Assembly: GCF_000260435.1 (NCBI RefSeq)
Contig: NZ_BACQ01000031.1
Span: 62,001 to 126,000 of the forward strand
DNA from: Lacticaseibacillus zeae DSM 20178 = KCTC 3804
Lineage (GTDB): Bacteria; Bacillota; Bacilli; Lactobacillales; Lactobacillaceae
Direction: 5' to 3'
DNA: 64,000 nt
Positions 7,195-15,949 of the stretch are shown in pieces (position 1 is the stretch's first letter; the number at the start of each line of letters is the position of its first letter). A model generated the notes under the pieces. That model ran no database searches and had not been told where the DNA came from. It saw only the letters and a list, made by a program, of their open reading frames with translations. The translations under genes were made by a program, and so were the position numbers.

Positions 7195-9024
7195 ATGACC
7201 CGTTTAACCCGGGCACTTTGTTCTATCGGCTTAACCATTGCCATGTTCATGGGAACACTCGATACCACCATCGTGAATATTGCCATCCCTAAAATTATGG
7301 ATGATCTTCATGGCTCACTTGCCAATACTAGCTGGGTCATGACCATTTACACTTTAGCCATGTCCGTTTTCATGATCACGACTTCCAAAATTGCGGATCG
7401 TTATGGCCGCAAAAAAATCATGCTACTTGGTCTAGCACTTTTTGGCGGTTTTTCCGCCGCTTGCACCACAGCAAACTCTCTGCCGATGTTGATCACATTC
7501 CGTTTTTTTCAAGGCCTTGGCGGGGCAATCATCACCCCCATCGTTTTGCCAATGGGAATTGAAGTATTTGGCAAAGAAAAACTCAATCAGGTAGCCGCGC
7601 TTGTTGGTGCCGTGACCGCGTTAGCAGCAGCTGGTGGTCCGCCAATTGGTGGGATGATTCTGCAAGTTACTTCATGGCGCTGGATTTTTGGCATTAACGT
7701 CCCCCTTGCCTTGCTCGCATTTTTACTGGTCGCCTTCTGTGCGCACGAATCGTATGATGAATCGCTGGCCGGTCGCATTGATCTTCCCGGTTTATTGCTT
7801 TTGACGGCTGCACTTGGCGGTGTCACTTTTGGCCTACTAGAAGGTCGTCAATATGGCTGGCATTCAACACTGATTCTCAGCAGTCTGATCGGTGGTGCCG
7901 TAGCGCTTGTTGCCTTTGTTGTCACTGAGCATCATATTAAAAATCCATTATTGGAACTCGATCTTTTTCACGAAAAGACGCTCAGTGCCTCAAGTATCGT
8001 TTACTTCATGACCGGTTTTGCCCTTGTCGGCCCAAGCTTGATCCTAAATTATTTTCTACAAAATGTACTTGGTGACAGTCCGCTACATGCAGCTTTAATC
8101 ATCATTCCGGTATCACTTACCATCATGGTCGCCATGCCAATCGGTACACGGTTACTCGCCAAACTCGGCGCGATTCCGGTGACATTGGCGGGCATGATTC
8201 TCATGGCCGCAAGTCTGTTTTTACTTTCACTGATCAAAACCAATACGGCCACCGCCCTTATCGTGGTGCTCTTAGTCATCAATGGCTTTGGTTTCGGATT
8301 TTCATCAGTCTCACTCGTGGCCTCGGTTCGCTATCTGCCTAAAAACAAAAGCGGTATCGGTTCCGGTATTGTCAACGCTGCACGGCAAATTGGGACATGC
8401 CTCGGTATTGCCATTCTTGTCACGGTGCTCGATACAAATATTGCCTCTGCTAAAACGCAGATCCATCACACTGCTGATCAACTTGTGACTGAAAAGACGT
8501 TATCGCCACATGTCAAAACTGTTGCTCATCAACAGTTAACCAAGATCTTTTCCGGCTCTTCAACGCCAACCACTCATCAACAGAAAAAGATGACCCGCGC
8601 CATCACAAAAGCAGCCAGTGCTAAAACCAACTTACCTAAACCCGTTGCAGGTAGCGACCTACGTAAACTATATGATGCGAGTGTCGCCTTGCAACAAGGC
8701 AGCAGTAAACTAACGAGCGGCTCGGCCACGCTCACAAAAGCTGCCCAACAAAGTCGCTCGCCGCTTGCGCTTAGCATTACCCGCTTTGGTGCTGGCGTTG
8801 CAACTATTGCTCAAGGTCAACGTTCTGCGCTGACCGGTATCAAGCAAATCGCCCAAAAGCAAACATTGCAAACGACTTTCAGTGAAATTAAGCAACGCAA
8901 AAATAAGTATCTGGCGCAAGCATTCAGCCACACCTATCTGATTGGTGCCTTGATCGTCTTGTGCCTGTCCCCCGTTGCCTTCTGGACTGATCGGCGAAAA
9001 ACCGCACCTGCTAATGCATCATGA
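7195..9024 (+). CDS. DHA2-family multidrug efflux MFS transporter
   Basis: 609 residues, 14 membrane segments expected. Family motifs seen: D-T-T-I-V-N-I-A-I-P in helix 1, R-Y-G-R-K-K after helix 2, and the motif-C-like G-G-P-P-I-G-G in helix 5. A ~120-residue soluble insertion between the last helices (~430-560) has the spaced L-x-x-G-S-x-x-L pattern also seen in the MMPL protein at 34940. The start at 7195 is preferred because AAAGGA lies nine bases upstream. It probably exports lipophilic compounds using proton motive force, under the adjacent TetR. Confidence 0.92.
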   Translation: MTRLTRALCSIGLTIAMFMGTLDTTIVNIAIPKIMDDLHGSLANTSWVMTIYTLAMSVFMITTSKIADRYGRKKIMLLGLALFGGFSAACTTANSLPMLITFRFFQGLGGAIITPIVLPMGIEVFGKEKLNQVAALVGAVTALAAAGGPPIGGMILQVTSWRWIFGINVPLALLAFLLVAFCAHESYDESLAGRIDLPGLLLLTAALGGVTFGLLEGRQYGWHSTLILSSLIGGAVALVAFVVTEHHIKNPLLELDLFHEKTLSASSIVYFMTGFALVGPSLILNYFLQNVLGDSPLHAALIIIPVSLTIMVAMPIGTRLLAKLGAIPVTLAGMILMAASLFLLSLIKTNTATALIVVLLVINGFGFGFSSVSLVASVRYLPKNKSGIGSGIVNAARQIGTCLGIAILVTVLDTNIASAKTQIHHTADQLVTEKTLSPHVKTVAHQQLTKIFSGSSTPTTHQQKKMTRAITKAASAKTNLPKPVAGSDLRKLYDASVALQQGSSKLTSGSATLTKAAQQSRSPLALSITRFGAGVATIAQGQRSALTGIKQIAQKQTLQTTFSEIKQRKNKYLAQAFSHTYLIGALIVLCLSPVAFWTDRRKTAPANAS

Positions 9025-9191
9025 ATATAACTATCATGACCTAGACACTGAACTCAATAGCTAGGCAACATCATATCGCGTTCTATCACGACATCACAGA
9101 CGGGTGGTGCCGTGTTAGTTTATTCACGACCGCCTATAAAAGAATCGCTCTACGTACGCTATACATTAATATTATCTAAGGATGATGCATC

Positions 9192-9503
9192 ATGAAGTGG
9201 CTTCCAAGAACAGAATCGGCACTAGGATTTGCACTCATCATTTATTTTTACTTTGTCCACTTCACTTTCAGCTGGCTATTATTTATTATCGGCTTCCTAA
9301 TTCCTGACATCAGTGCTTTAGGCTTTCTCGTCAACGAAAAGGTCGGCAATGTCTGCTACGATATTGGCCATACATTAATTGGGCCGATTATTCTCGGCGG
9401 GCTGGCTCTCATTGGTGTTCAGCATGGCTTACTGGCCGCAGCGTTGATTTGGTCCGCGCATATTTTGGGTGATCGAACACTCGGTTTTGGCTTACGCTAC
9501 TGA
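9192..9503 (+). CDS. DUF4260 family membrane protein
   Basis: 103 residues, three to four membrane segments. The family pattern is visible: R-x-E near the start, F-x-I-P-D-I-S-x-L-G-F in the first third, Y-D-x-G-H and a C-terminal H-x-L-G-D-R-x-L-G-F-G. Function unknown. AAGGATGATG precedes the ATG. It stands alone between two 170-270 bp spacers. Confidence 0.85.
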   Translation: MKWLPRTESALGFALIIYFYFVHFTFSWLLFIIGFLIPDISALGFLVNEKVGNVCYDIGHTLIGPIILGGLALIGVQHGLLAAALIWSAHILGDRTLGFGLRY

Positions 9504-9689
9504 AATGAACTGGCCTTTTTGAAAAGATCACGCAGTCAAGCTTTCTTAGCCAATTCCTTCTTCATTAAGACATCCCTCTGCAAGTCTCCCCTTCAAGCAC
9601 CTTGGATTAATATTCATGGGCAAACTCGGAAACGAACAAGATACAACCAAATTTCTCACCCACTTTTCGCAAATATATGAGCCCAAAGT

Positions 9690-9717
9690 TTGTGAATGGT
9701 AATAAGATTGTTACAAT
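9690..9717 (+). promoter_or_regulatory. Promoter of ndh
   Basis: TTGTGA (9690-9695) and TACAAT (9712-9717) are 16 bases apart, about 60 bases before the ndh start. TTGTGAA also resembles half of a Rex redox box, but no second half is present. Confidence 0.55.
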
Positions 9718-9778
9718 AAGGTTGTGGCCAATTGACCGTACGTTGAAACAATTTTGTAGATGAGGATGTGGTGAATCA

Positions 9779-10969
9779 ATGGCAGATGTTGTCATTTTAG
9801 GTGCCGGATATGCGGGCATTCGGGCCGTTAAAACGTTGAGTAAGCTCGCACCAAAGGGAACGACGATCACAGTGGTTGACCAAAACGCCGAACACGAAGA
9901 GCGCACGCAGCTTCATGAAGTGGCGGCAGGTACTGTGCCTGCATCGAAAATCACGTTTAATATTCAACAGGTTCTTCCAAAGGATGTTCAGTTTCTTCAG
10001 GCGAAAGTCAGCAAGGTTGACGTGTCGACCAAGATGGTAATTTTGGCTAACCATGCGCCGTTACGTTACGATTATCTCATCATCGCGCTTGGCTTCCGGT
10101 CTGAGGACTTTGGGTTGCCGGGTGCCGCGGAAAACGCCTTGCCGCTGGACAATGTAACCTCCGCGGAAACGATCACCAAGACGATTGAGCAGCACGTTGC
10201 CAATTATAAGCAGTCACAAGATCCTAAAGACTTGACGGTTATTGTTGCCGGCGCAGGGTTCACCGGCGTTGAATTACTGGGCGAATTGACGCACAGTATG
10301 CCGGCGCTGGCTAAAAAGTACGATACGCCGCCAATTAAAATCATCTCCATGGAAATGGCAACGCGCATTTTGCCGATGTTCGATGAAAAATTGGCCAATT
10401 ATGCGATGGACTACCTCAAGAGCCATGGGGTGACGATGATGACTGGCTCCAAGATTACGAAGATCGAGCCGAATGCCGTGGTTTATGCTGATGGCGACCA
10501 GGAAAAGAAAGTCGAAGGGAACACAATTATCTGGACGGTCGGCGTTTCCGGCAGCGATGTGATCGCTGATTCCGGCTTCAAGCAGCGCCGTAACCGCGTG
10601 GTGGTTTCCAATCATCTAAACTTGGAAGATCATCCTGAGGTCTTCATTATCGGCGATGTCTCGGCAGTAATGGCAGGCGATTCCGGCCGGCCTTATCCAA
10701 CCACGGCACAGATTTCCACACAGGAAGGCGATCAAGCCGGTAAGAATGTTGCCGCAGCGTTAAACGGCCAACCGTTGACGGACTTTGTTTACAAGCCTAA
10801 GGGCACTGTGGCATCACTCGGCAGCCAAGATGGTATCGCCCAAATTGGCAAAGGTCACAAGTACACTGGCTTCATTGCTAAAATGCTCAAGCGCGTCATC
10901 ACAGACAAGTCTTTACTTGAGGACGCCAACTTGGCAACGATGTTGAAACAAGGGCGCTGGCCGCTTTAA
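9779..10969 (+). CDS. ndh: Type II NADH dehydrogenase
   Basis: 396 residues, normal for single-subunit NDH-2. The FAD motif G-A-G-Y-A-G lies at residues ~8-13 and the NADH motif A-G-A-G-F-T-G-V-E near 161-169. The FAD-contact region with G-D-V near residue 295 and a C-terminal amphipathic stretch for membrane contact are present. It oxidises NADH and passes electrons to quinone, which in these fermenters matters when menaquinone or haem is supplied. It is monocistronic with its own promoter. Confidence 0.92.
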   Translation: MADVVILGAGYAGIRAVKTLSKLAPKGTTITVVDQNAEHEERTQLHEVAAGTVPASKITFNIQQVLPKDVQFLQAKVSKVDVSTKMVILANHAPLRYDYLIIALGFRSEDFGLPGAAENALPLDNVTSAETITKTIEQHVANYKQSQDPKDLTVIVAGAGFTGVELLGELTHSMPALAKKYDTPPIKIISMEMATRILPMFDEKLANYAMDYLKSHGVTMMTGSKITKIEPNAVVYADGDQEKKVEGNTIIWTVGVSGSDVIADSGFKQRRNRVVVSNHLNLEDHPEVFIIGDVSAVMAGDSGRPYPTTAQISTQEGDQAGKNVAAALNGQPLTDFVYKPKGTVASLGSQDGIAQIGKGHKYTGFIAKMLKRVITDKSLLEDANLATMLKQGRWPL

Positions 10970-11032
10970 TGATTTAGGTAAAAGTGACAGGTGTTCGAAC
11001 CGTAAAAGGATCTGCGAACTCATTTTATTAAG

Positions 11033-11061
11033 TTGACAAAGGTATTGTCAGCCGATAATCT
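11033..11061 (+). promoter_or_regulatory. Promoter of a short structured transcript
   Basis: TTGACA (11033-11038) and TAATCT (11056-11061) are 17 bases apart; GATAAT at 11054 is an alternative -10. No coding sequence follows before a terminator about 100 bases on. Confidence 0.55.
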
Positions 11062-11065
11062 TTCT

Positions 11066-11166
11066 TTAGAGATGTGGTTCATGCATTCGCCGCGGGATTT
11101 ACCACCCGCAATAAGCGGTAGCATGTGAAGGGCAGTCAGCAAATAACATTTGCTGGCTGTTTTTTG
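11066..11166 (+). ncRNA. Putative small RNA or leader with intrinsic terminator
   Basis: Between a consensus promoter and a strong terminator (CAGTCAGCAAAT pairing with ATTTGCTGGCTG, then six T) lie about 65 bases that can fold: GCGGG...CCCGC inside an outer TTCATGC / GCATGTGAA stem. No reading frame with a ribosome binding site is present. It may be a free small RNA or an attenuator for the CPBP gene at 11303. The class is not recognised. Confidence 0.45.
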
Positions 11167-11302
11167 GTGCAAAAAGATAGCTGACTACTTTTGAGTCGCA
11201 TGCTGCCCATTTGCCCTATAAGAAAACTAAGGCTATCCTAAAAGAAGCTTATTTTGCCGATTTCGGCAATTTTAAGCCAAACTTTTTTCGGAGGCGAGCA
11301 CG

Positions 11303-12169
11303 ATTAATCAGCTCAAAAAACTACCTAAGTCACTCATGACGATTGCCCTTGTTTTCGTCATTGCCTTTGCTTGGTCACTCTTATCCCAAATCATTCCTTT
11401 TCTTACAGGGCTATTCGGTCTCTTAAAGGATGACGTCAATATTCCGCAATCCTTTGATTTACTTTTCTTGTTCGGTGAGGCCATCGGCATTATTAGCATG
11501 GTCATTTATTACCGCGGTGATCGCGACATCTTACCATTTGCAAAAGACCACGTTGCCAGAAACTATTCACTGGGCTTACTTTTTGGATTCATGATGTTCA
11601 GTCTCATTTGGGGCATCATCACTTTGTTTGGCGGGTATCAAGTCCTGGTTATCTTCCAAGGATCAAACCTGCTTTGGCTGATTCTTTTCTTTTTTGGCTA
11701 CGCAATCCAATCCATGTTTGAAGAGCTGCTTTGTCGTGGCTATGTCATGGGCTATTGGCTTAAGCAAAATAAGGTCATAATGGCCGTTTTGCTCAACGCG
11801 ATTCTTTTTACGCTCCTACATATGGCCAATCCTGGCTTCAACCTCCCTGCGGCCATTGGCTTGTTCTTATTTGCCATCGCAATGTCACAGTTCCGGCTAT
11901 TGACCGGCAGTATCTGGCTTTGCGGCGCTTTTCACGCCATCTGGAACTTCGCGGAAGGCCCTATCTTCGGCGTCGCTGTGTCGGGCACATCCAGTGAAAG
12001 TTTCATCCTGAAGTCACTGCCTACGACATCATTCCAGCCGCTGACTGGTGGTACTTTTGGCCTCGAAGCCAGCTCAGTTTCGAATGTTGTTCATTTGTTG
12101 TTGGTTATCTTGTTGACACTTATCATTTTAAAAAAGCGACGTACAGCCTTGACCATTTCCGCAAATTAA
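11303..12169 (+). CDS. CPBP family intramembrane metalloprotease
   Basis: Seven to eight membrane segments. CPBP/Abi motifs are present: F-E-E-L-L-C-R-G-Y (Glu pair plus Arg), T-L-L-H-M-A-N (first His) and F-H-A-I-W-N-F (second His with Asn). Bacteriocin self-immunity and prenyl-protein processing are typical roles. The only good ribosome binding site, GGAGG at 11290-11294, is eight bases from an in-frame ATT at 11303; the first ATG (11336) has none. I therefore start at ATT, giving 288 residues; the ATG form would be 277. Confidence 0.85.
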   Translation: MNQLKKLPKSLMTIALVFVIAFAWSLLSQIIPFLTGLFGLLKDDVNIPQSFDLLFLFGEAIGIISMVIYYRGDRDILPFAKDHVARNYSLGLLFGFMMFSLIWGIITLFGGYQVLVIFQGSNLLWLILFFFGYAIQSMFEELLCRGYVMGYWLKQNKVIMAVLLNAILFTLLHMANPGFNLPAAIGLFLFAIAMSQFRLLTGSIWLCGAFHAIWNFAEGPIFGVAVSGTSSESFILKSLPTTSFQPLTGGTFGLEASSVSNVVHLLLVILLTLIILKKRRTALTISAN

Positions 12170-12203
12170 CACTGTTCAGAAAGTTTCACCAACATTGACA
12201 CCA

Positions 12204-12241
12204 CGCAAAAAAGCCAGCGAATCTGTCACTGGCTTTTTTGC
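12204..12241. terminator. Bidirectional terminator
   Basis: AAAAAAGCCAG and CTGGCTTTTTT flank a ~10-base loop between two convergent genes. Confidence 0.85.
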
Positions 12242-12267
12242 ATGAACTCACGCTCAACTTGACGCAT

Positions 12268-12927
12268 TTACCAAACAAAATCTTCCATATCCTCAGCATT
12301 CAAAATCGTCACCTGTTTACCTGTACGCCGAATCAACTTTTCATTTGCCAAACGTTTCAAAGTACGGGAAACCGTTTCTGGCGTCGTTCCGAGGTAATCG
12401 GCTAATTGCGTCCACGCCATTGGGACGGTTACGGTGTCTTTTCCAGCCGCGGTGCGCAAGTCGAGCAGGTAATGGGTGAGGCGCACATTGATGGAATCGT
12501 TGCCAAGATAGCCCGCCTGCTTTTCCAATGCCTGCATTTTGCGGGTGTTTTCCGTGAGCAGCTGCAAACTGATCTGCGGTTGTTTCATGAGGAGTTGTTG
12601 AAAGTCTGCTGCGCTAATGGTGCAGACTGTGGCGGTCGTTAGCGCCTCGGTATAGACGTTCGGACTGGCGATGTTGAGTAAGCCAGCCTCGCCTTCATAA
12701 TCACCGGGCCCATCAACACGCAACAATTGCTCCTTGCCATTGGTCGCCAACTGGTAGGTCTTGAGCTTACCCTGAGCGACCACCAATAAACGGGCGTCTG
12801 TATCCGGACTGATCAAAACCGTCCCTTTTTCAACTTGCCGTTCATGGGTTAAGGCGTCAATGGCTGCACGCGCCTTGTCATCGAGTTTTTTAAACAACGG
12901 CACAACTGCCGTACAACTATGCACCAT
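12268..12927 (-). CDS. flp: Crp/Fnr family regulator, FLP type
   Basis: 219 residues from the ATG at 12927, which has AGGAGGGG just upstream; a longer frame to 13011 lacks this. An N-terminal cyclic-nucleotide-type beta barrel and a C-terminal winged helix (W-T-Q-L-A-D-Y-L-G-T-T-P-E-T-V-S-R) are visible. Cysteines fall at positions 5 and 102, as reported for L. casei FLP, where they form a redox-sensitive disulfide. In L. lactis, FLP proteins affect zinc content and oxidative stress, which fits the metal ATPase and ferritin-like genes next door. It is probably the last gene of that operon or separately expressed. Confidence 0.88.
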   Translation of the reverse strand: MVHSCTAVVPLFKKLDDKARAAIDALTHERQVEKGTVLISPDTDARLLVVAQGKLKTYQLATNGKEQLLRVDGPGDYEGEAGLLNIASPNVYTEALTTATVCTISAADFQQLLMKQPQISLQLLTENTRKMQALEKQAGYLGNDSINVRLTHYLLDLRTAAGKDTVTVPMAWTQLADYLGTTPETVSRTLKRLANEKLIRRTGKQVTILNAEDMEDFVW

Positions 12928-12937
12928 TTTCCCCTCC

Positions 12938-13000
12938 TGAGCGTAAACCAGCCCGCTTAGAAACCGAGCCCTTACACTCCAGCTCCTGCGCCAATGAACG
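12938..13000. repeat. Structured repeat B, short copy
   Basis: The stretch TGAGCGTAAACCAGCCCG, then TTAGAAACCG, matches the left part of the long hairpin at 50782-50891, and GCGCCAATGAACGCGG resembles its right end (GGCGAACGCG). The central stem is missing, so this looks like an internally deleted copy between the ferritin-like gene and flp. Confidence 0.5.
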
Positions 13001-13031
13001 CGGTAATACAAACAACGTTTTTAATCACCAA

Positions 13032-13613
13032 TCAATCATCTTCATCCTCGTCAAGCAGCTCTCGGCCGGCTGTCACCGCCCGACCAAGTCGCGTTTGCAG
13101 GCGAAGGATACTCTGTTCATGCCAGCGCTGCAATTGTAACATATCCGCCGCCAAGACGAGCTTATTCTCCTTATTGGCAAGCGGAATCGCGCGACTGACG
13201 AACAGCTGGCAAGTATCAAGATCATTCACAACCGCATCCAGCTTCATGTCGTTGGTCCAAAAACGCAACGCCGGATCTTCCTTCAACATGGTATATTCAT
13301 TGAACTCTGCTGTTGTGGTCGGAAAATCTTCTCCTTGTGCTGCCAAGTCCTTCGCCAACACGGCAAAATGTTGCCGGGCTTGCTCTAGCAATTCAGTTAA
13401 CAGCTGTCTGTCAGATTCGCTGCTCGAGCCATTCAGCGTCAAGCGAAATTGTTCCAGCTTGCGGGCCAAAACCTGTAAATTTGCCAAAACGTGCCCGCTC
13501 ATCGCTCCGGCAGTCGGAACATGGTGATCATGATCGGCTTGCTTTGCCGCTGCTGCTTGACGAGCCTTGACTTGCTCGGCACTAACTGTCTGCATCCCTG
13601 TTGTGACACTCAT
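13032..13613 (-). CDS. Ferritin/Dps-like protein
   Basis: 193 residues, almost entirely helical. A His-rich N-terminal stretch (D-H-D-H-H) is followed by G-H-V-L-A-N-L, then H-F-A-V-L-A-K-D-L, a F-P-T-T-T-A-E-F turn with W-T-N-D-M, and a late helix pair ending in acidic D-E-D-E-D-D. The layout resembles the four-helix Dps fold, with helix-1 H and W positions and a helix-2 H-x-x-x-x-x-D, but the match is weak. AGGAGG precedes the ATG. Placed between a metal chaperone and FLP, an iron or zinc storage or protection role is likely but inferred. Confidence 0.6.
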   Translation of the reverse strand: MSVTTGMQTVSAEQVKARQAAAAKQADHDHHVPTAGAMSGHVLANLQVLARKLEQFRLTLNGSSSESDRQLLTELLEQARQHFAVLAKDLAAQGEDFPTTTAEFNEYTMLKEDPALRFWTNDMKLDAVVNDLDTCQLFVSRAIPLANKENKLVLAADMLQLQRWHEQSILRLQTRLGRAVTAGRELLDEDEDD

Positions 13614-13624
13614 TGCGCGACCTC

Positions 13625-13852
13625 CTAAGCTTCCTGACTACGAACATTAACAACGGTGTACCCTAAATCCGTGATTGTCTTCTTCAGGGCATCGGCACTC
13701 GTAACCGCTGGATCAATCTGCGCCTTAACTTTACTACTATTAAAAAGTGCCTTAACACTCTTAACGCCAGCTTGTTGGCCAACCGCCCCTTCAATCTTCT
13801 GCAAGCAACTCGGGCAGGTCAATCCGTCTAATTGATAAACTAATTTTGTCAT
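13625..13852 (-). CDS. Heavy-metal-associated (HMA) domain metallochaperone
   Basis: 75 residues from the ATG at 13852, which has AAAGGA upstream. The metal-binding loop G-L-T-C-P-S-C lies near residues 10-16 and the C-terminal D-L-G-Y-T-V strand is typical of HMA folds. It follows the metal ATPase, whose own sequence lacks an N-terminal HMA domain, so this protein probably delivers metal to it. The metal could be zinc, cadmium or copper; the ATPase suggests zinc or cadmium. Confidence 0.88.
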   Translation of the reverse strand: MTKLVYQLDGLTCPSCLQKIEGAVGQQAGVKSVKALFNSSKVKAQIDPAVTSADALKKTITDLGYTVVNVRSQEA

Positions 13853-13871
13853 TTTAAAAATCCTTTCTTGT

Positions 13872-15728
13872 TTATTTACCTTCATTATTCACAGTTTGCG
13901 GCTGATGTGCCTTGATCGCCGTCAAGTTTTGCCATTTTCTTGGCGTGTGCCGTAACCGCAAAGCATTCCCAATGACGAGGAGAATCGAGATCTCGTGAAA
14001 CAGCATCCCACTCGCCATATCGACTAAGCCGACCAACAAACCACTCAGTAGCAGCGCCACTGTTCCGATCGCAATCACCAGATTTTGTTTGATGTTGTTA
14101 TTCATCCGCTTGGCTAAATTGAAAAGAATGCCGAGATTAGTGAGCCGACTGCTGGTCAAAATGACATCCGCGGTATCGATCGCCACATCCATCCCGGAAC
14201 CCATCGCGACACCAACGTCCGCCTGCGCCAACGCCGGGCCGTCATTGATCCCGTCACCGACAAACATCACTTTTTCACCACGGGCCTGTGCGGCTTTGAT
14301 GGCGCTGACTTTATCGGCCGGAAGTAACCCGCCGTGTGTCTGACTCAGTGGTAAAGCCGTCATCATGTGTTCAACGGCTGCCTGCGAGTCGCCTGACAGA
14401 ACGATCGTCTTTTTGCCACTTGCGGTTAAGTCCGCCAGCATCGTTGCGGTATCCGAACGCAGCTGATCCCGCAAGCCATACGCGGCAACCAGCTTGTCAT
14501 CAATCGTGGCCAAAACCAGTGAAGCGCCGCCGTTAACAATCGCCTGTATTGCTTCCTGTTGTTCTGGTGTCTGCGGCTGTTTCAAAATCTTTTGATTGCC
14601 GACACTGACAGTATGCTCAGCTACTTGTGCCTGCACACCAACACCGCGAGTCACCTTGACGTCTTCAACTGTCTGAGTTGACTGCGGCTGAAGATAGGCC
14701 ACCAACGCTTGCCCCAACGGATGCGCAGTTGCTGCTTCAACCGCCGCAACCATCTCCGCCACATTCGCCGTATCATCCGCCCAGTATTGCGCGGTTGCGA
14801 CGCTGATTTTTCCTTGAGTCAAAGTGCCGGTTTTATCAAACATCACCGTGTCAATCTGATCCAACTTGGTCGCCACATCGCCGCCTTTGATCAAAATGCC
14901 ATGCTTGGCACCAAAACCTAGTCCGACAACATTGCTGACGGGTGCCCCGATCACCAGCGCACCAGGGCAACCAAGCACGAGAATCGTGATGGCCAGGCGC
15001 ACATCCTGGCTCACCAAACCGACTATCAGTGCAATCACCAATACCAGCGGCGTGTACCAACGTGCAAACTTCTGGATGAAGGTCGCGACCGGTGACTGAG
15101 CATCCTGGGCATCTTCAATCAAATCGATAATCTGTTGATAAACCGTATTGTAGCCGGTTTTCTCGACTTCAATATCAACGGTTCCATCGCTAACCTGCGT
15201 TCCGGAATACACGGTCGCGCCGGCCTGTTTTCTTTTCGCATCCGGCTCACCGGTAATCGCCGCTTCAACAATGTTCGCGTGCCCGCCGATCACTTTTCCG
15301 TCTGCTGGCACGGTTTCACCTGCCAACACGCGCACCTGATCGCCAACCGCTAACTGACCCACCGGAACGGTTGAGCCATCCACCCGGCGTGCTGTTTTAG
15401 GTGCCGCCGCAGCCAAACCCTGAATCGCCGATCGCGTCTTCGCCAAACTGCGCTGCTCCAGCCAGTCGCCAAAAAGAAACAGAAAACTGACCACGGCACT
15501 TTCGACCGGCTCGCCAATCAGCACCGCGCCCACCAGCGCAATCGTCACCAGCAGCTCAATGCTAATCTGCTTATACCGCAACGCTTCCCAGGCATTCACC
15601 GCAATCGGCAGCCCAGCTACCAAACTCGCCAGCACCAACAACCACGCCTGACTGAAAACCAGCCCCAGCGCCGTCAGCACCCCGCCACCAATCATCGCTT
15701 CTTGTTTATGTGTCTGAATAAAATGCAT
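13872..15728 (-). CDS. P1B-type heavy-metal-translocating ATPase
   Basis: 618 residues. The actuator loop T-G-E-P is at 159-162, the membrane metal motif Cys254-Pro-Gly in C-P-G-A-L-V-I, the phosphorylated Asp298 in D-K-T-G-T-L-T, an H-P-L-G motif in the nucleotide domain, and G-D-G-I-N-D-G-P-A-L near the hinge. No N-terminal HMA domain. Most Zn/Cd or Cu pumps have C-P-C; here the second Cys is Gly. The pump should export a divalent metal across the cytoplasmic membrane. GGGGG precedes the ATG. First gene of an operon with the chaperone and ferritin-like protein. Confidence 0.93.
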   Translation of the reverse strand: MHFIQTHKQEAMIGGGVLTALGLVFSQAWLLVLASLVAGLPIAVNAWEALRYKQISIELLVTIALVGAVLIGEPVESAVVSFLFLFGDWLEQRSLAKTRSAIQGLAAAAPKTARRVDGSTVPVGQLAVGDQVRVLAGETVPADGKVIGGHANIVEAAITGEPDAKRKQAGATVYSGTQVSDGTVDIEVEKTGYNTVYQQIIDLIEDAQDAQSPVATFIQKFARWYTPLVLVIALIVGLVSQDVRLAITILVLGCPGALVIGAPVSNVVGLGFGAKHGILIKGGDVATKLDQIDTVMFDKTGTLTQGKISVATAQYWADDTANVAEMVAAVEAATAHPLGQALVAYLQPQSTQTVEDVKVTRGVGVQAQVAEHTVSVGNQKILKQPQTPEQQEAIQAIVNGGASLVLATIDDKLVAAYGLRDQLRSDTATMLADLTASGKKTIVLSGDSQAAVEHMMTALPLSQTHGGLLPADKVSAIKAAQARGEKVMFVGDGINDGPALAQADVGVAMGSGMDVAIDTADVILTSSRLTNLGILFNLAKRMNNNIKQNLVIAIGTVALLLSGLLVGLVDMASGMLFHEISILLVIGNALRLRHTPRKWQNLTAIKAHQPQTVNNEGK

Positions 15729-15785
15729 CTTCTTTTCCCCCTTGAACGTGAACCTTAGTGTCGAGTTCAGTGTACCGAGGCATTC

Positions 15786-15839
15786 AAAAAGCCGCCTTGA
15801 CCGTGATCAATTTTCGGTGAAAGGCGGCGGGTTTTTTTA
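15786..15839. terminator. Bidirectional hairpin upstream of the metal ATPase
   Basis: GCCGCCTTGACCG and CGGTGAAAGGCGGC pair around a ~12-base loop; T-runs flank it on both strands. On the minus strand it lies 5' of the ATPase and could terminate the upstream small gene or act as an attenuator. Confidence 0.65.
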
Positions 15840-15949
15840 TGCATTTAAAAAAACCGCCTCACCATCATTAAGTTTTTGGCAAAGCGGTCAGCATCTGTTC
15901 TGGTTTTCAAATCATCTATTGATCTATCAGGCCCTATAAATAGCTTAGC

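Noticed and set aside
9690-9717. A Rex redox-repressor site before ndh
   Set aside because: Only the TTGTGAA half is present; the second half-site is missing.
13313-13570. Plus-strand frames across the ferritin-like gene
   Set aside because: Shadows of the minus-strand gene, which has AGGAGG and protein-like sequence.
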